A stretch of DNA of 64,000 bases from NCBI RefSeq assembly GCF_026805545.1, contig NZ_JAPRFR010000002.1, forward strand, positions 1 through 64,000, given 5' to 3'. The position numbers and the translations under genes were made by a program. Source of the DNA: Aerococcus kribbianus. GTDB lineage: Bacteria > Bacillota > Bacilli > Lactobacillales > Aerococcaceae. The notes under the pieces were generated by a model. The model saw nothing but the letters and a program-made list of their open reading frames with translations. It did no database searches and was not told the DNA's origin. Each line of letters starts with the position of its first letter. The first letter of the stretch is position 1. This document shows positions 1-8,217 of the stretch, piece by piece.

Positions 1-61
1 TTGCATGTATTAGGCACGCCGCCAGCGTTCGTCCTGAGCCAGGATCAAACTCTCATGAAAG
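1..61 (-). rRNA. rrs: 16S ribosomal RNA, 5' end only (partial)
   Basis: The reverse complement reads AGAGTTTGATCCTGGCTCAG (plus positions 34-53) followed by the invariant start of bacterial 16S rRNA up to ACATGCAA. The mature 5' end is placed about eight bases before AGAGTTTGATC, near 61, by analogy with E. coli and Bacillus. The gene runs leftward out of the window, so the window begins at the head of an rRNA operon. A 9-bp hairpin (CTCATGAAA / TTTCATGAG) spans the predicted mature 5' end and may be part of the processing structure. Confidence 0.97.
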
Positions 62-200
62 ATTGTTTCATGAGCTTCTAGCTCATTTTATTGCTGACTT
101 ATTTATAGTAGTTCGCACTACTTTGAACTGTTTGGGTTGTTAACTTCTGTTAACTCCCTACACAAATTGGTTCGTCTTCTTTGTTCAGTTTTCAAAGGTC
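62..200 (-). other. rRNA operon leader with boxA-like antitermination sequence
   Basis: On the minus strand, between the promoters and 16S, the leader contains CTTTGAAAACTGAACAAA (about 181-198). This is the boxA-like block typical of Firmicutes rRNA leaders. Two compact hairpins follow just before 16S: ATGAGCT-aga-AGCTCAT (about 70-88) and the palindrome GTTAAC-agaa-GTTAAC (about 139-155). In this lineage such elements take part in Nus-factor antitermination and pre-16S processing; the exact cut sites cannot be read here. Confidence 0.7.
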
Positions 201-229
201 TATGTCGTTGCGTTTGCTGCAACTTTTAT

Positions 230-259
230 ATCATATCACAAGCGATAAATGCTTGTCAA
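230..259 (-). promoter_or_regulatory. rRNA promoter P2
   Basis: Minus strand: -35 TTGACA (254-259), 18-bp spacer, -10 TATGAT (230-235). This is the proximal of two promoters driving the 16S leader. Confidence 0.75.
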
Positions 260-323
260 TAGATTTTTAAAAAATATTTTTAGAGCATTTTGTGCTCCGT
301 TGCTCTCTTGAAGCAACTCAATC

Positions 324-352
324 AGTATATCAAGGACTTGATTCCTTGTCAA
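324..352 (-). promoter_or_regulatory. rRNA promoter P1
   Basis: Minus strand: perfect -35 TTGACA (347-352), 17-bp spacer, -10 TATACT (324-329). It lies about 95 bp upstream of P2, the usual tandem arrangement of rrn promoters. A third, weaker candidate (TTTACA 452-457, 17 bp, TAATAT 429-434) lies further upstream. Confidence 0.8.
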
Positions 353-537
353 TAACTTTTTTGAAAAAAATATTTTGTCGCTAAAACTTCTAAGTCATTT
401 CCTAGTACTGTTTCAGCGGCTGATAAATATATTACCACCATTCAATAACTTTGTAAAGACTTTGTAAATATATTTTTTGAGTAAATTTACATTCCTTATA
501 AAGAGATAGCGTAATACCTTATACCGATAAATTAAAA

Positions 538-560
538 CGATTGGACCATTCGTCCAATCG
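538..560 (-). terminator. intrinsic terminator of the ppiase-S1-pgi transcript
   Basis: A 9-bp perfect stem CGATTGGAC / GTCCAATCG with a 5-nt loop, followed on the minus strand by TTTTAATTTAT. It separates pgi from the rRNA promoters. The U tract is modest. Confidence 0.7.
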
Positions 561-612
561 CTTTAAAATTTAATTTAAAAAATTTTATATTCGAGACTTA
601 ACGTTTTTTATT

Positions 613-785
613 TCATCCTTTTAGTCTGGCTCCAAAAGTCAGAACAGACTGCCTTTCCCAAAATCCCTCAGATGGCTGTTTGCCATCTTTCAAGTTTTAG
701 ACCAAGGCCTCTGTTCTTAACGACTTGTGTCATGCCCATTAATTGAGTTCTGGAATGCAGTTCCTTCGACTTTTGATTAAAGACG
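613..785 (-). repeat. dispersed 3'-UTR repeat, copy R1 (after pgi)
   Basis: This segment shares a 38-nt identical block (628-665) with 56887-56924 and a diverged remainder. It also shares the tail module with copies at 4853-4972 and 60887-60965 (here GACCAAGG, then TCTGTTCTTAACGAC). Its right end, 744-785, matches 56766-56809 with only a few differences and includes the pgi stop codon and the codons just before it. Relative to pgi it lies between stop codon and terminator. I do not recognise a named family. Confidence 0.8.
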
Positions 786-2120
786 TTGATTCAAGTCTTT
801 TGCTAAGTCTTCAAATCCTGGTTTTCCTAACAAGGCGAACATGTTTTTCTTATAGGCTTCTACACCCGGTTGGTCAAAAGGATTTACTCCATTAAGATAA
901 CCTGAAATTCCCACCGCAATCTCAAAGAAGTAAATTAAATAGCCTAAAGAATAAGCATCCATTTTTGGAATTTCAACAATTAGATTAGGGACTTGACCAT
1001 CAGTATGGGCTAGTACAGTTCCTTGGAAAGCTTTAGTATTTACATAGTCGACATCTTTTCCTTGTAAGTAAGCCAAACCGTCTAAGTCTTCTGCTAATTC
1101 TGGAATTGTAACATTTTTTTCAGCTTCTGCTACTTTAATAACAGTTTCAAAAATATTCCGCCGTCCTTCTTGGATGTATTGTCCTAGAGAATGAAGATCG
1201 GTTGTAAAATTAGCGCTTGAAGGGTAAATGCCGCGTTGATCTTTACCTTCTGATTCACCGAATAATTGTTTCCACCATTCTGAGAAGTAACGCATTTTTG
1301 GCTCATAATTGATTAATAGTTCAGTAACCTTACCTTTACGGTATAAGATATTCCGTAAGGCAGCATAGCGATAAGCCGCATTTTTATCAATATCAGCTTG
1401 ACTAAAGTCATCCATAGCAGCTTCTGCTCCTGCTAGCAAGGCATCTGTATCTGCTCCTGAAACAGCAATAGGTAATAAACCTACCGCAGTTAAAACGGTA
1501 AAACGTCCACCAACAGCATCAGGGATAACAAAGCTCTCGTAACCTTCTTTATCGGCTTCTGATTTTAAGGCACCGCGCGCTTTGTCAGTGGTAGCGTAAA
1601 TTCGTTCATTAGCTGCTTCACCATATTTTTTATGGAGTAAATCTTTAAAAATACGAAAAGCTACTGCTGTTTCTGTTGTTGTTCCTGATTTTGAAATCAC
1701 ATTAACTGAAAAATCACGATCACCAATAATTTCAATAAGATCAGCAAGATAAGTTGAGCTTAAGCTGTTTCCAGCAAATAAAATTTGTGGCGTCTTACGA
1801 TCATCAGCGCTTTGAAAATCAGCAAAACTATGTGACAAGAAATCAATCGCTGACTTAGCCCCTAAATAAGAACCGCCAATACCTAAAACAACTAGGACTT
1901 CAGAGTCACTTTGAATCTTCTTAGCAGCTTCTTTAATTCGAGCATATTCTTCTTTGTCATAGTCGCGAGGTAGGTTTACCCAGCCAGTAAAGTCATGACC
2001 TGGACCTGTTTTTTCACGCAACATTTTATCAGCGGTGGATACAAATGGTTGCATCGCTTCAAGTTCGTGAGCCGCAACAAAATCAGCAATTTTTGAGTCA
2101 TCTAATTTAATATGAGTCAT
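777..2120 (-). CDS. pgi: glucose-6-phosphate isomerase
   Basis: Cytosolic glycolytic enzyme interconverting glucose-6-phosphate and fructose-6-phosphate. The 447 aa length is normal for the Firmicutes form. Visible motifs: [11 protein letters not shown] (80-90) and SKSGTTTET (143-151), which bind the sugar phosphate, the family signature GGRFTVL (204-210), and the C-terminal signature [12 protein letters not shown] (about 415-426) carrying the catalytic lysine. The start ATG has AAAGGAGA seven bases upstream and overlaps the end of the S1 gene by 14 nt, so translation is probably coupled. The 3' end lies inside a dispersed repeat that also occurs near 56766-56809, so the last residues may be repeat-derived. 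Confidence 0.97.
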   Translation of the reverse strand: MTHIKLDDSKIADFVAAHELEAMQPFVSTADKMLREKTGPGHDFTGWVNLPRDYDKEEYARIKEAAKKIQSDSEVLVVLGIGGSYLGAKSAIDFLSHSFADFQSADDRKTPQILFAGNSLSSTYLADLIEIIGDRDFSVNVISKSGTTTETAVAFRIFKDLLHKKYGEAANERIYATTDKARGALKSEADKEGYESFVIPDAVGGRFTVLTAVGLLPIAVSGADTDALLAGAEAAMDDFSQADIDKNAAYRYAALRNILYRKGKVTELLINYEPKMRYFSEWWKQLFGESEGKDQRGIYPSSANFTTDLHSLGQYIQEGRRNIFETVIKVAEAEKNVTIPELAEDLDGLAYLQGKDVDYVNTKAFQGTVLAHTDGQVPNLIVEIPKMDAYSLGYLIYFFEIAVGISGYLNGVNPFDQPGVEAYKKNMFALLGKPGFEDLAKDLNQRL

Positions 2121-2520
2121 GATTTGTCTCCTTTATATCATAATTTTGAATATTGTCTAAGGCCTGATCAATCCAACCAGGCATTTGTTTATCTAAAGAT
2201 TGAAAACCTATATCAGGCAACTTACGTTTAGGGGGTCGGCCTAACTTTTTAGGTCGTTTAGGTGTTTTTAAAGGTTTTAAAGAACGCGCTGACAGAGAAA
2301 GTTTCTGAGTATATTCATCGATATCAATGATTTGTACTTTAATGGCATCACCCACTTGATAATGTTGGTGAATATCACTAACATAACCATGATTTAATTC
2401 AGAAATATGAATCAGCCCTTGCTGATATTTATCCAACTTAACAAAGACCCCATAAGGCTGAATACCAGTAATTTGACCTTCAATAATATCACCAATATGA
2501 TAACTTTGTGCTGTTGTCAT
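2107..2520 (-). CDS. S1-domain RNA-binding protein, YugI/GSP13/CvfD-like
   Basis: A 137-aa protein with one S1 OB-fold domain at about residues 7-76 ([32 protein letters not shown]), followed by a basic Lys/Pro/Arg tail. The family includes Bacillus YugI (general stress protein 13) and pneumococcal CvfD, small ribosome- or RNA-associated regulators. In Bacillus yugI also lies next to pgi, so the neighbourhood is conserved. Its ATG overlaps the TAA of the cyclophilin gene (TAATG) and its end overlaps pgi by 14 nt, making a tight three-gene unit. The exact RNA targets are unknown. Confidence 0.85.
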   Translation of the reverse strand: MTTAQSYHIGDIIEGQITGIQPYGVFVKLDKYQQGLIHISELNHGYVSDIHQHYQVGDAIKVQIIDIDEYTQKLSLSARSLKPLKTPKRPKKLGRPPKRKLPDIGFQSLDKQMPGWIDQALDNIQNYDIKETNHDSY

Positions 2521-3137
2521 TAAGCATCCATCCCAAAACGATCCAACAAGGTCTCATCTTCAATACGAACACTTTCAATCACAATATCTTCTACTGGTTT
2601 ATCAGCAGAATCAGTAGGTGTTGCCTCAATAGCATAGACAGCATCCATACCCGAAACAACTTGGCCGAAGACAGTATGCTTATGATCAAGCCAAGGAGTA
2701 CCACCCTTTTCTTGGTAAGTGGTCACTAAGTCTTCAGGCCAGTCAAGGCTCTTCATTTGCGCTATTAGTTGGTCAGGGACAGCTTGGGCTGTGACAATAA
2801 AAAACTGTGATCCATTCGTATTTGGGCCTGAATTGGCCATCGATAGTGCCCCATTGAAGTTAAACAATTGCTCAGAAAATTCATCTGCAAAAGCTTGCCC
2901 AAAATATGATTGGCCACCAAAGCCTGAGCCACTTGGGTCACCACCTTGAATCATAAAATTAGGAATTACTCGGTGAAAAATTACACCATCATACTTCCCT
3001 TCTTTAGCTAAACCAATAAAATTCTCAACCGCTTTTGGTGCCTGGTCGGGAAACAAGACCAAGGATATCTCACCTTGATTAGTGACTAGAGTCACACTAC
3101 TTTGCTCTCGAGTCACTTGATTTTGTGGAAATGTCAT
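2520..3137 (-). CDS. cyclophilin-type peptidyl-prolyl cis-trans isomerase
   Basis: A 205-aa cyclophilin without signal peptide, so cytosolic. Core motifs are FHRVIPNFMIQGGD (catalytic Arg in FHR) and ANSGPNTNGSQFFI, followed by the closing HTVFGQVVSGMDAV. An insertion of about 25 residues before HTVFGQV (around LDWPEDLVTTYQEKGG) is common in streptococcal-type cyclophilins. It is the first gene of the leftward ppiase-S1-pgi transcript; SD GGAGG is seven bases before the ATG. General protein folding role; no specific client can be inferred. Confidence 0.93.
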   Translation of the reverse strand: MTFPQNQVTREQSSVTLVTNQGEISLVLFPDQAPKAVENFIGLAKEGKYDGVIFHRVIPNFMIQGGDPSGSGFGGQSYFGQAFADEFSEQLFNFNGALSMANSGPNTNGSQFFIVTAQAVPDQLIAQMKSLDWPEDLVTTYQEKGGTPWLDHKHTVFGQVVSGMDAVYAIEATPTDSADKPVEDIVIESVRIEDETLLDRFGMDA

Positions 3138-3158
3138 ACATCATCCTCCTTCTCTCAT

Positions 3159-3187
3159 ATTGTATCAAAGCCAACCCGTTTAGGAAA
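3159..3187 (-). promoter_or_regulatory. promoter of ppiase-S1-pgi
   Basis: Minus strand: extended -10 TGATACAAT (TACAAT at 3159-3164) with a weak -35 TTTCCT (3182-3187) at 17-bp spacing, about 25 bp before the ATG. Confidence 0.55.
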
Positions 3188-3274
3188 TAATTTATGCCTT
3201 TTTTGATTAATTATCATTTAATATCTACGTCTTTTCGTGCTATCATGAGACTAAAGAAAAATTTGGAGGCGGAA

Positions 3275-3784
3275 ATGACAATCACAAGCATTTACCCTTT
3301 ACTCACCTCATTTTCTGCCATTATCATTACGCAATTATTGAAATATCCCATTGCCTTAATCTTTCGAAAAGCCAATGCCAATCTTTCAATTATTCATGCC
3401 ACTGGAGGAATGCCGAGTTCTCACTCAGCTGCTGTTACCTCCTTGATAATGGCTCTAATCTTCCAATATGGTTTTCTCTCACCTCATGTCGCCATATCTG
3501 TGACCTTTGGGGTAATTATTATGTTTGATGCCATGGGAGTTAGACGGCAAAGTGGTGAACAAGGCGTTTTATTACATTTTCTGGTAAAAACACTCAAAAC
3601 TAAAGCACGAGAAACTGATGACCAACAACTATTAGAAAGCTTAAATACCCTAGACGAAGATGAAATGGTCATTAATGACTATCTGGGACACAAGCCTTCT
3701 GAAGTCATTGGTGGTATGATAACCGGTATAATCATTGCCTTCGTATGGCGGAGTTTATTAATTACTCTAGCCTTACCTATGTAA
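3275..3784 (+). CDS. YuiD-like membrane protein (DUF212, divergent PAP2 family)
   Basis: A 169-aa membrane protein of the divergent PAP2/acid phosphatase-related family (YuiD in Bacillus). Motifs: ATGGMPSSHSAAVTSL near residues 43-58 (the PSSH phosphatase-like block), FDAMGVRRQSGEQ (about 86-98) and LGHKPSEVIGG near the C-terminus, with several hydrophobic segments. The start is chosen at 3275 because GGAGG lies five bases upstream; an in-frame upstream ATG at 3194 has no SD. It lies 22 bp before yumC, as in Bacillus, suggesting co-transcription. Substrate unknown; activity is inferred only from the fold. Confidence 0.85.
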   Translation: MTITSIYPLLTSFSAIIITQLLKYPIALIFRKANANLSIIHATGGMPSSHSAAVTSLIMALIFQYGFLSPHVAISVTFGVIIMFDAMGVRRQSGEQGVLLHFLVKTLKTKARETDDQQLLESLNTLDEDEMVINDYLGHKPSEVIGGMITGIIIAFVWRSLLITLALPM

Positions 3785-3806
3785 ATCATCTAGAAAAGGA
3801 GTTACT

Positions 3807-4805
3807 ATGATTCCCCCAAGAACAGACATTCTTATTGTCGGCGGAGGCCCAGCGGCTTTGTTCGCTGGGTTTTATGCTGGCATGCGACAATTATCCACTC
3901 GTATAGTAGAGAGCCATCCCACAATTGGAGGACAGCCAGAAATTCTTTATCCTAATAAAAACATTTTTGATATCCCAGCTTATCCTAAAATCACTGGCCA
4001 TGCTCTTACTATCAACCTACAAGAACAGCTCGCTCGTTTTGAAAACTCTACTTACTTTTCACTCAATGAAAAAGTCACCCAACTGCAAAAACAAAATGAT
4101 GGTTTTGCTGTGACCACCCAGAACACAACCTATTACGCTAAAACTGTATTAATTGCGGCAGGTAATGGCGCCTTTGCTCCACGCAAAATTAAGTTGGAGG
4201 GCCTCGAAGAAATTGCCGATAAATCTGTAGATTACTTCCTCCCAAAGCCCAATACCTTGCAAGATAAAAAGGTAGTCGTTTGTGGCGGAGGGGATACTGC
4301 TTTTGATACTGCTTTGGCCATAGCTGACCAAGCCAAACACGTCTACCTCATTCATCGTCGCAATCGTTTCCGAGCTCATGAACATAGCGTCTATTTAGCT
4401 AAAAATCATCCTAAAATTGATTTGCTTACTCCCTACGTACCCCAAACTGTTCAAGGCGATAAGGAGGGTAACTTGACTCAACTTACTTTGCAAAAAGCAC
4501 GTTCAGAACAAACTATTGACCTAGCAGTTGACCATTTATTAATGGCTTATGGCTATGTTTCTTCCTTAGGCCCAATAAACGATTGGGGGTTAAAGTTTCA
4601 TGATAATAAAATAATTGTCCATCAAGACATGCAAACTAACTTATTAGGTATCTTCGCTATTGGTGATATTTGCTATTATCCAGGTAAGACCTCTTTAATT
4701 GCCCAGGGCTTTAGTGAGGCAAGTATAGCTATCAATGGAATTTACCAATATTTAAACCCTGATCAAGACTTACATCCCTTACATAGTTCCGAAATAATGC
4801 ACTAG
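3807..4805 (+). CDS. ferredoxin/flavodoxin-NADP+ reductase, YumC-type
   Basis: A 332-aa thioredoxin-reductase-like flavoprotein without the redox CxxC, which identifies the TrxR-type ferredoxin-NADP+ reductases. The FAD motif ILIVGGGPAALFAG is at 8-21, the NADPH motif VVVCGGGDTAFDTA at 156-169, and the second FAD-binding stretch FAIGDICYYPGK near residue 280. It transfers electrons between NADPH and ferredoxin or flavodoxin in the cytosol. SD AAGGAG lies upstream of the ATG at good spacing. It follows yuiD and is terminated by the hairpin at 4816-4842. Confidence 0.9.
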   Translation: MIPPRTDILIVGGGPAALFAGFYAGMRQLSTRIVESHPTIGGQPEILYPNKNIFDIPAYPKITGHALTINLQEQLARFENSTYFSLNEKVTQLQKQNDGFAVTTQNTTYYAKTVLIAAGNGAFAPRKIKLEGLEEIADKSVDYFLPKPNTLQDKKVVVCGGGDTAFDTALAIADQAKHVYLIHRRNRFRAHEHSVYLAKNHPKIDLLTPYVPQTVQGDKEGNLTQLTLQKARSEQTIDLAVDHLLMAYGYVSSLGPINDWGLKFHDNKIIVHQDMQTNLLGIFAIGDICYYPGKTSLIAQGFSEASIAINGIYQYLNPDQDLHPLHSSEIMH

Positions 4806-4815
4806 AAAAAAGAAG

Positions 4816-4842
4816 AAAGGCTGGGATGAAATCCCAGCCTTT
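4816..4842. terminator. bidirectional terminator, GGCTGGGA family (T1)
   Basis: Perfect 12-bp stem AAAGGCTGGGAT / ATCCCAGCCTTT with loop GAA. It lies between converging yumC (+) and the DUF1461 gene (-) and can serve both strands. The stem core is shared with five other hairpins in the window. Confidence 0.9.
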
Positions 4843-4852
4843 TCATATTATC

Positions 4853-4972
4853 TTTTAGTTGAGCTCGCAAATGCAGGACTGACATACGTTTCCCAAAAGT
4901 CTTTGCTAGCTTGTCGCTATCTTCAATCTTTTGGTCCAAGGATTCCGTCCTAGCGCTTTTTCAGCGTTCCCT
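4853..4972 (-). repeat. dispersed 3'-UTR repeat, copy R2 (after the DUF1461 gene)
   Basis: Read on the plus strand it begins TTTAGTTGAGCTCGCAAATG and ends TCCGTCCTAGCGCTTTT followed by CAGCGTTCCC. The head and tail match the copy at 60887-60965; the middle differs. The tail overlaps the last codons and TGA stop of the DUF1461 gene (4961). The repeat lies between that stop and the terminator at 4816-4842. Confidence 0.8.
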
Positions 4973-5602
4973 ATTATTTTTTAACTGTGTCAGTCCTAAA
5001 CGATAAAAGAGCCACAAAAAAAGTTGTAACAAGATAAATACACCCACAAAACAGAGCAGAAAAAATGAGTCATTTAACACTAGAATAATGGGATCGGTGC
5101 TTGGATTAAATAACCAGGCATCATTATCAAAAAATATATGATGAAAAGTAGTAAACACCTGATTAAAATTAAACAATAAAACCAAAATAACTAGCAACGG
5201 TAAAAATTGCAAAACTTTAAATGATTTTGCCAACTGCCAGAGGCCTTGTTTTTTATTAAGATAGTTTATAAATATAATACTAAAAATTGCTGTAAACAAT
5301 AATATCCTGTCATTAAATAAGAATAACTGCTTAACCTCATAAAAATGAAAACGAGCTGAATCAGACATTGGAAAATAAGTCAAAGACAGATCATTTATCC
5401 AAGGGAAATTTAAATAAGCAATCAAATTCCGATAATCAGCCATTATCTGATTAGGGGATAATCCGACTAATTCATGCAAATTAAATAAGGCTAGATTTAA
5501 TCGGAACAAAGGGAAAGACCAAATAATAATAAAAATAGCTAGTGACAAGGAAAGGACTACTAGGCTAACAATACCCAAATAATAAATTATTTTTTCTTTC
5601 AT
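4961..5602 (-). CDS. DUF1461 / TIGR01906 integral membrane protein
   Basis: A 213-aa protein of the TIGR01906/DUF1461 family, unknown function. It has an N-terminal membrane segment (about 7-30), a central region with FPMSDSARFHFYEVKQL typical of the family, and two or three further hydrophobic segments (about 95-110, 127-147, 173-203). It lies 12 bp after the TIGR01457 HAD gene, a pairing seen in many Lactobacillales, and is the last gene of a long leftward transcript. Its final codons fall inside repeat R2. Confidence 0.8.
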   Translation of the reverse strand: MKEKIIYYLGIVSLVVLSLSLAIFIIIWSFPLFRLNLALFNLHELVGLSPNQIMADYRNLIAYLNFPWINDLSLTYFPMSDSARFHFYEVKQLFLFNDRILLFTAIFSIIFINYLNKKQGLWQLAKSFKVLQFLPLLVILVLLFNFNQVFTTFHHIFFDNDAWLFNPSTDPIILVLNDSFFLLCFVGVFILLQLFLWLFYRLGLTQLKNNRER

Positions 5603-5614
5603 AATTTCACCTAG

Positions 5615-6421
5615 TTAAACCCTATTAACTAACAATTGACTTTCTATTAAATCTGCATAATCAGCAAAAACATAGTCAGGATAAATAGCTAAGTGATCAC
5701 AATCTTTACGATTGTGGACACCAGTTTCAATAAGTAGACTAGTGACATGGGCATTTTTGGCCGCTTGAATATCAGTCAATAAGTTGTCTCCCAAAAAATA
5801 CGCCTGGTCGGCAGAAATCCCCAACTGTTCCAAGGCGCCTTGGATAATTTTAGCCTGAGGTTTACCACATACAATTGGTTTCGATGCAGAAACATCAGCA
5901 ATTAAATTACCCAATGCCCCAGCTCCCGGAACAAAACCATCCTCACTAGGAAACTGCACATCAGGATTTGTTAGATAAAAACTCGCCCCTTTTTGGATGG
6001 CAAGGCCTGCAAAGGCTAATTCCTTATAAGTCACTTGACTATCTAAACTAACTACGACTGTATCCACATTTTCAGGATCTGACCCTTCAAAAGTGTAACC
6101 AAGGTCCGCAATACTGCTCTTTAAATGATCTCCTCCAAAGACATATACCTTTTTTTGGTGATCTTTGGGAAAATTTTCCTGATTCAACAAGCTAACTAGA
6201 GTATCTACCGAACTAAAAAATTTACTAGGAGAGACATGAATATCATGATAATTAGCTAAGAAGTCAGCTGCTTCTTGGTGTGAACGCGTCGCATTATTAG
6301 TTACAAACAGATAGGGAATATTTGCTTGGTCTAAATAGTGAATAAACGCTTTGGCACCTGCTATCTTGTTCTTCCCTCGGTACATGGTACCGTCTAAATC
6401 AATTAAAAAAGCTTTTGTCAT
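5615..6421 (-). CDS. TIGR01457-type HAD hydrolase (NagD/YutF-like)
   Basis: A 268-aa HAD phosphatase of subfamily IIA. Motif I is LIDLDGTMYRG (7-17, nucleophile Asp 8 and acid Asp 10), motif II VTNNATRS (about 41-48), motif III Lys in VCGKPQAKI (about 190), and motif IV YFLGDNLLTDI (about 208-218). The family contains small-molecule phosphatases such as NagD and YutF; the natural substrate is not known. It is placed between yutD and the DUF1461 gene in a conserved Lactobacillales cluster. Confidence 0.88.
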   Translation of the reverse strand: MTKAFLIDLDGTMYRGKNKIAGAKAFIHYLDQANIPYLFVTNNATRSHQEAADFLANYHDIHVSPSKFFSSVDTLVSLLNQENFPKDHQKKVYVFGGDHLKSSIADLGYTFEGSDPENVDTVVVSLDSQVTYKELAFAGLAIQKGASFYLTNPDVQFPSEDGFVPGAGALGNLIADVSASKPIVCGKPQAKIIQGALEQLGISADQAYFLGDNLLTDIQAAKNAHVTSLLIETGVHNRKDCDHLAIYPDYVFADYADLIESQLLVNRV

Positions 6422-6437
6422 AACAATTCCCTATCCC

Positions 6438-7058
6438 CTATCTAATTTCAAAGGTAGTTGGCTTACGTCCTTTATTCTGTTTAGTTGGTCGACTTGACAC
6501 CGTCTTAGCTTTATCTTTGGAAATAATTTTATAGTCTTTCTTCGGTCCTTTATTCTTCCCTTTTGTTTTATGTCGGTGATTCTTATTCCGATTTCGTTTA
6601 ATTTTGTTCCCTTTTTTATGACGTGATTTTTCTTCTTGCTTAAGTTCTTCTAGCTCTAACTTAAGGTTCTTATCACGTTGGATCATGGATTCATGCGACC
6701 GCTCTTGTTCTAAAACGAAATAAGCACAGCCGAAACTGCAATATTCAAGAATATAATCAGGGAGATGATTAATTTTTTGATCAAGTTTTCCCGCTTGGGC
6801 CTCTTCATAGTAAAATCCCTTGAGTCGTAATTGATCAAAAGACCAATCCCCCACAATATAATCATATTGGTCAAACAAGGCCATATACCGTTGACTCAAA
6901 GCTTTCATATCCAAAGCATCCTTATAATTAATCCGTAACATAAAATAACGGCCATTAATTTCCAGTTTATCCTGGTCAATTTTAGCGACTTGGGCTTGAG
7001 GATAAGGTAAATTATCATGAATTTCTTTTAATTCTTCCTGGCGCTTCCGCGATAGCAT
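6438..7058 (-). CDS. YutD family protein (DUF1027) with long basic tail
   Basis: A 206-aa member of the YutD family. The conserved core (about residues 1-125) includes VGDWSFDQLRLKGFYYEE and a cysteine-containing EYCSFGCAYFVLE segment. The last ~70 residues are extremely rich in Lys/Arg/Asn, suggesting nucleic acid or ribosome contact; this is inference. The start ATG at 7058 is preceded by AAAGGAGG; an in-frame TTG 18 nt upstream would place the SD inside the gene and is rejected. Function of the family is unknown. Confidence 0.82.
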   Translation of the reverse strand: MLSRKRQEELKEIHDNLPYPQAQVAKIDQDKLEINGRYFMLRINYKDALDMKALSQRYMALFDQYDYIVGDWSFDQLRLKGFYYEEAQAGKLDQKINHLPDYILEYCSFGCAYFVLEQERSHESMIQRDKNLKLELEELKQEEKSRHKKGNKIKRNRNKNHRHKTKGKNKGPKKDYKIISKDKAKTVSSRPTKQNKGRKPTTFEIR

Positions 7059-7085
7059 CCTAACCCTCCTTTCCAACTAATGATT

Positions 7086-7559
7086 TTATTTTTTTTGCTT
7101 TACTTTATTTTCTTCAACAATTTCTTGGGCCTTAAATCCTACCTTTTTCATCAAGCTAATATAATTTTGTCGCTCTTGACTAGTTAAATTAGCAAAAATA
7201 GCGGCAATACATTGTGTATGACTCGCAAAGGCAGCCTCCATTTTCTCACGGCCCAAATGAGTTATCGAAGCCATTATGATTCGCCGATCATCAGGATTTT
7301 TCTCCCGTTTAGCTAATTCTTTGGCCTCTAAGCGATCAATGACATAGGTTAAACTCGAATTAGGAATCAAAATTCGTTGTCCAATTTTTTGAATGGCTTG
7401 GGGACCACGGTTGTATAATAATTCTAGCACCGTGAATTCATTTTCACTTAAGCCATATTGGCGCATATCTCGTTTTAATATGTCTAAAATGTATTGGTTG
7501 GCACGTAAAGTTACACGCAAGGCATGTAAACTTTCTTGAGCTGTTTTATCTTGGGTCAT
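7086..7559 (-). CDS. MarR family transcriptional regulator
   Basis: A 157-aa winged-helix regulator. The recognition region runs through LSENEFTVLELLYNRGP, IPNSSLTYVIDRLEAKELAKR and the wing motif NPDDRRIIMASIT (about 93-105), all classic MarR features, flanked by helices for dimerisation. It is embedded between dnaD and yutD in the same transcript and has no obvious dedicated target gene beside it. The ligand and operator cannot be inferred. Confidence 0.88.
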   Translation of the reverse strand: MTQDKTAQESLHALRVTLRANQYILDILKRDMRQYGLSENEFTVLELLYNRGPQAIQKIGQRILIPNSSLTYVIDRLEAKELAKREKNPDDRRIIMASITHLGREKMEAAFASHTQCIAAIFANLTSQERQNYISLMKKVGFKAQEIVEENKVKQKK

Positions 7560-7570
7560 AAGTCACTTCC

Positions 7571-8209
7571 TTAGTCGTCAATCCATTTTTCCAAGGACAC
7601 AGGGGGCAATTTATTGGCCATATCATCACCTGATTGATGACGAAAAGCGGTTTTCTTGCCTTTTTTTCGCCAGTCAATCAAAATTCGATTGATATAACGC
7701 AAACTATAGGCTTGATTTAAAACAGCTTCTTTCACTGCTTCCTTAATGGTATCCGGATCAAAATGGTCCTTAGTCATCCACTCTGCTACCGTTTGATACT
7801 CAATCGGGGAGAGTTGCCGAGAAAATTCATCTTGAATTAAATTAAAGACACTTTCTTCCTTCTCAGCCGTCTCTCTGGCCTCTTGCTCATGGTTATCCAC
7901 TTGTTTCAGTTGGTCCAACTTGTAATACAAAGGAGCGAGACTATAATACTCTGCTACCTGTCCTTGCTGGTTTTTATGGGTCTTTATTTGGATAATATTT
8001 TTATCAATTAGCCCTTCTATTCCAGCATAAATCTCGGTATCACTATAATTCATCCGCTCTTTCAAGCGTGATAAAGCCGGAAAATCTTCTCCTTGGGCTT
8101 GAAAACTAACTATATGAATCAGCAACATCATTTCGTTGTTAGAGATATCAAGTTGGTGATAATTTTCTAATATTCTCGTTCGTAATACAGTATAACGTTC
8201 TGCCTTCAC
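7571..8209 (-). CDS. dnaD: replication initiation protein DnaD
   Basis: A 212-aa primosomal protein. The N-terminal winged helix (about 15-100) is followed by the DnaD/DnaB2 domain (about 118-190) with the family motif SLRYINRILIDWRKKG (about 174-189). In Firmicutes DnaD works with DnaB and DnaI in helicase loading at oriC and stalled forks. The start is GTG with an AGGAT-type SD. The position next to aspB and ypmB matches the Bacillus cca-dinG-ypmB-aspB-asnS-dnaD order, without asnS here. Confidence 0.9.
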   Translation of the reverse strand: MKAERYTVLRTRILENYHQLDISNNEMMLLIHIVSFQAQGEDFPALSRLKERMNYSDTEIYAGIEGLIDKNIIQIKTHKNQQGQVAEYYSLAPLYYKLDQLKQVDNHEQEARETAEKEESVFNLIQDEFSRQLSPIEYQTVAEWMTKDHFDPDTIKEAVKEAVLNQAYSLRYINRILIDWRKKGKKTAFRHQSGDDMANKLPPVSLEKWIDD

Positions 8210-8217
8210 AAATAATC

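Noticed and set aside
3194-3274. Longer yuiD start at 3194
   Set aside because: No SD before that ATG, while GGAGG precedes ATG 3275 and the resulting length matches YuiD.
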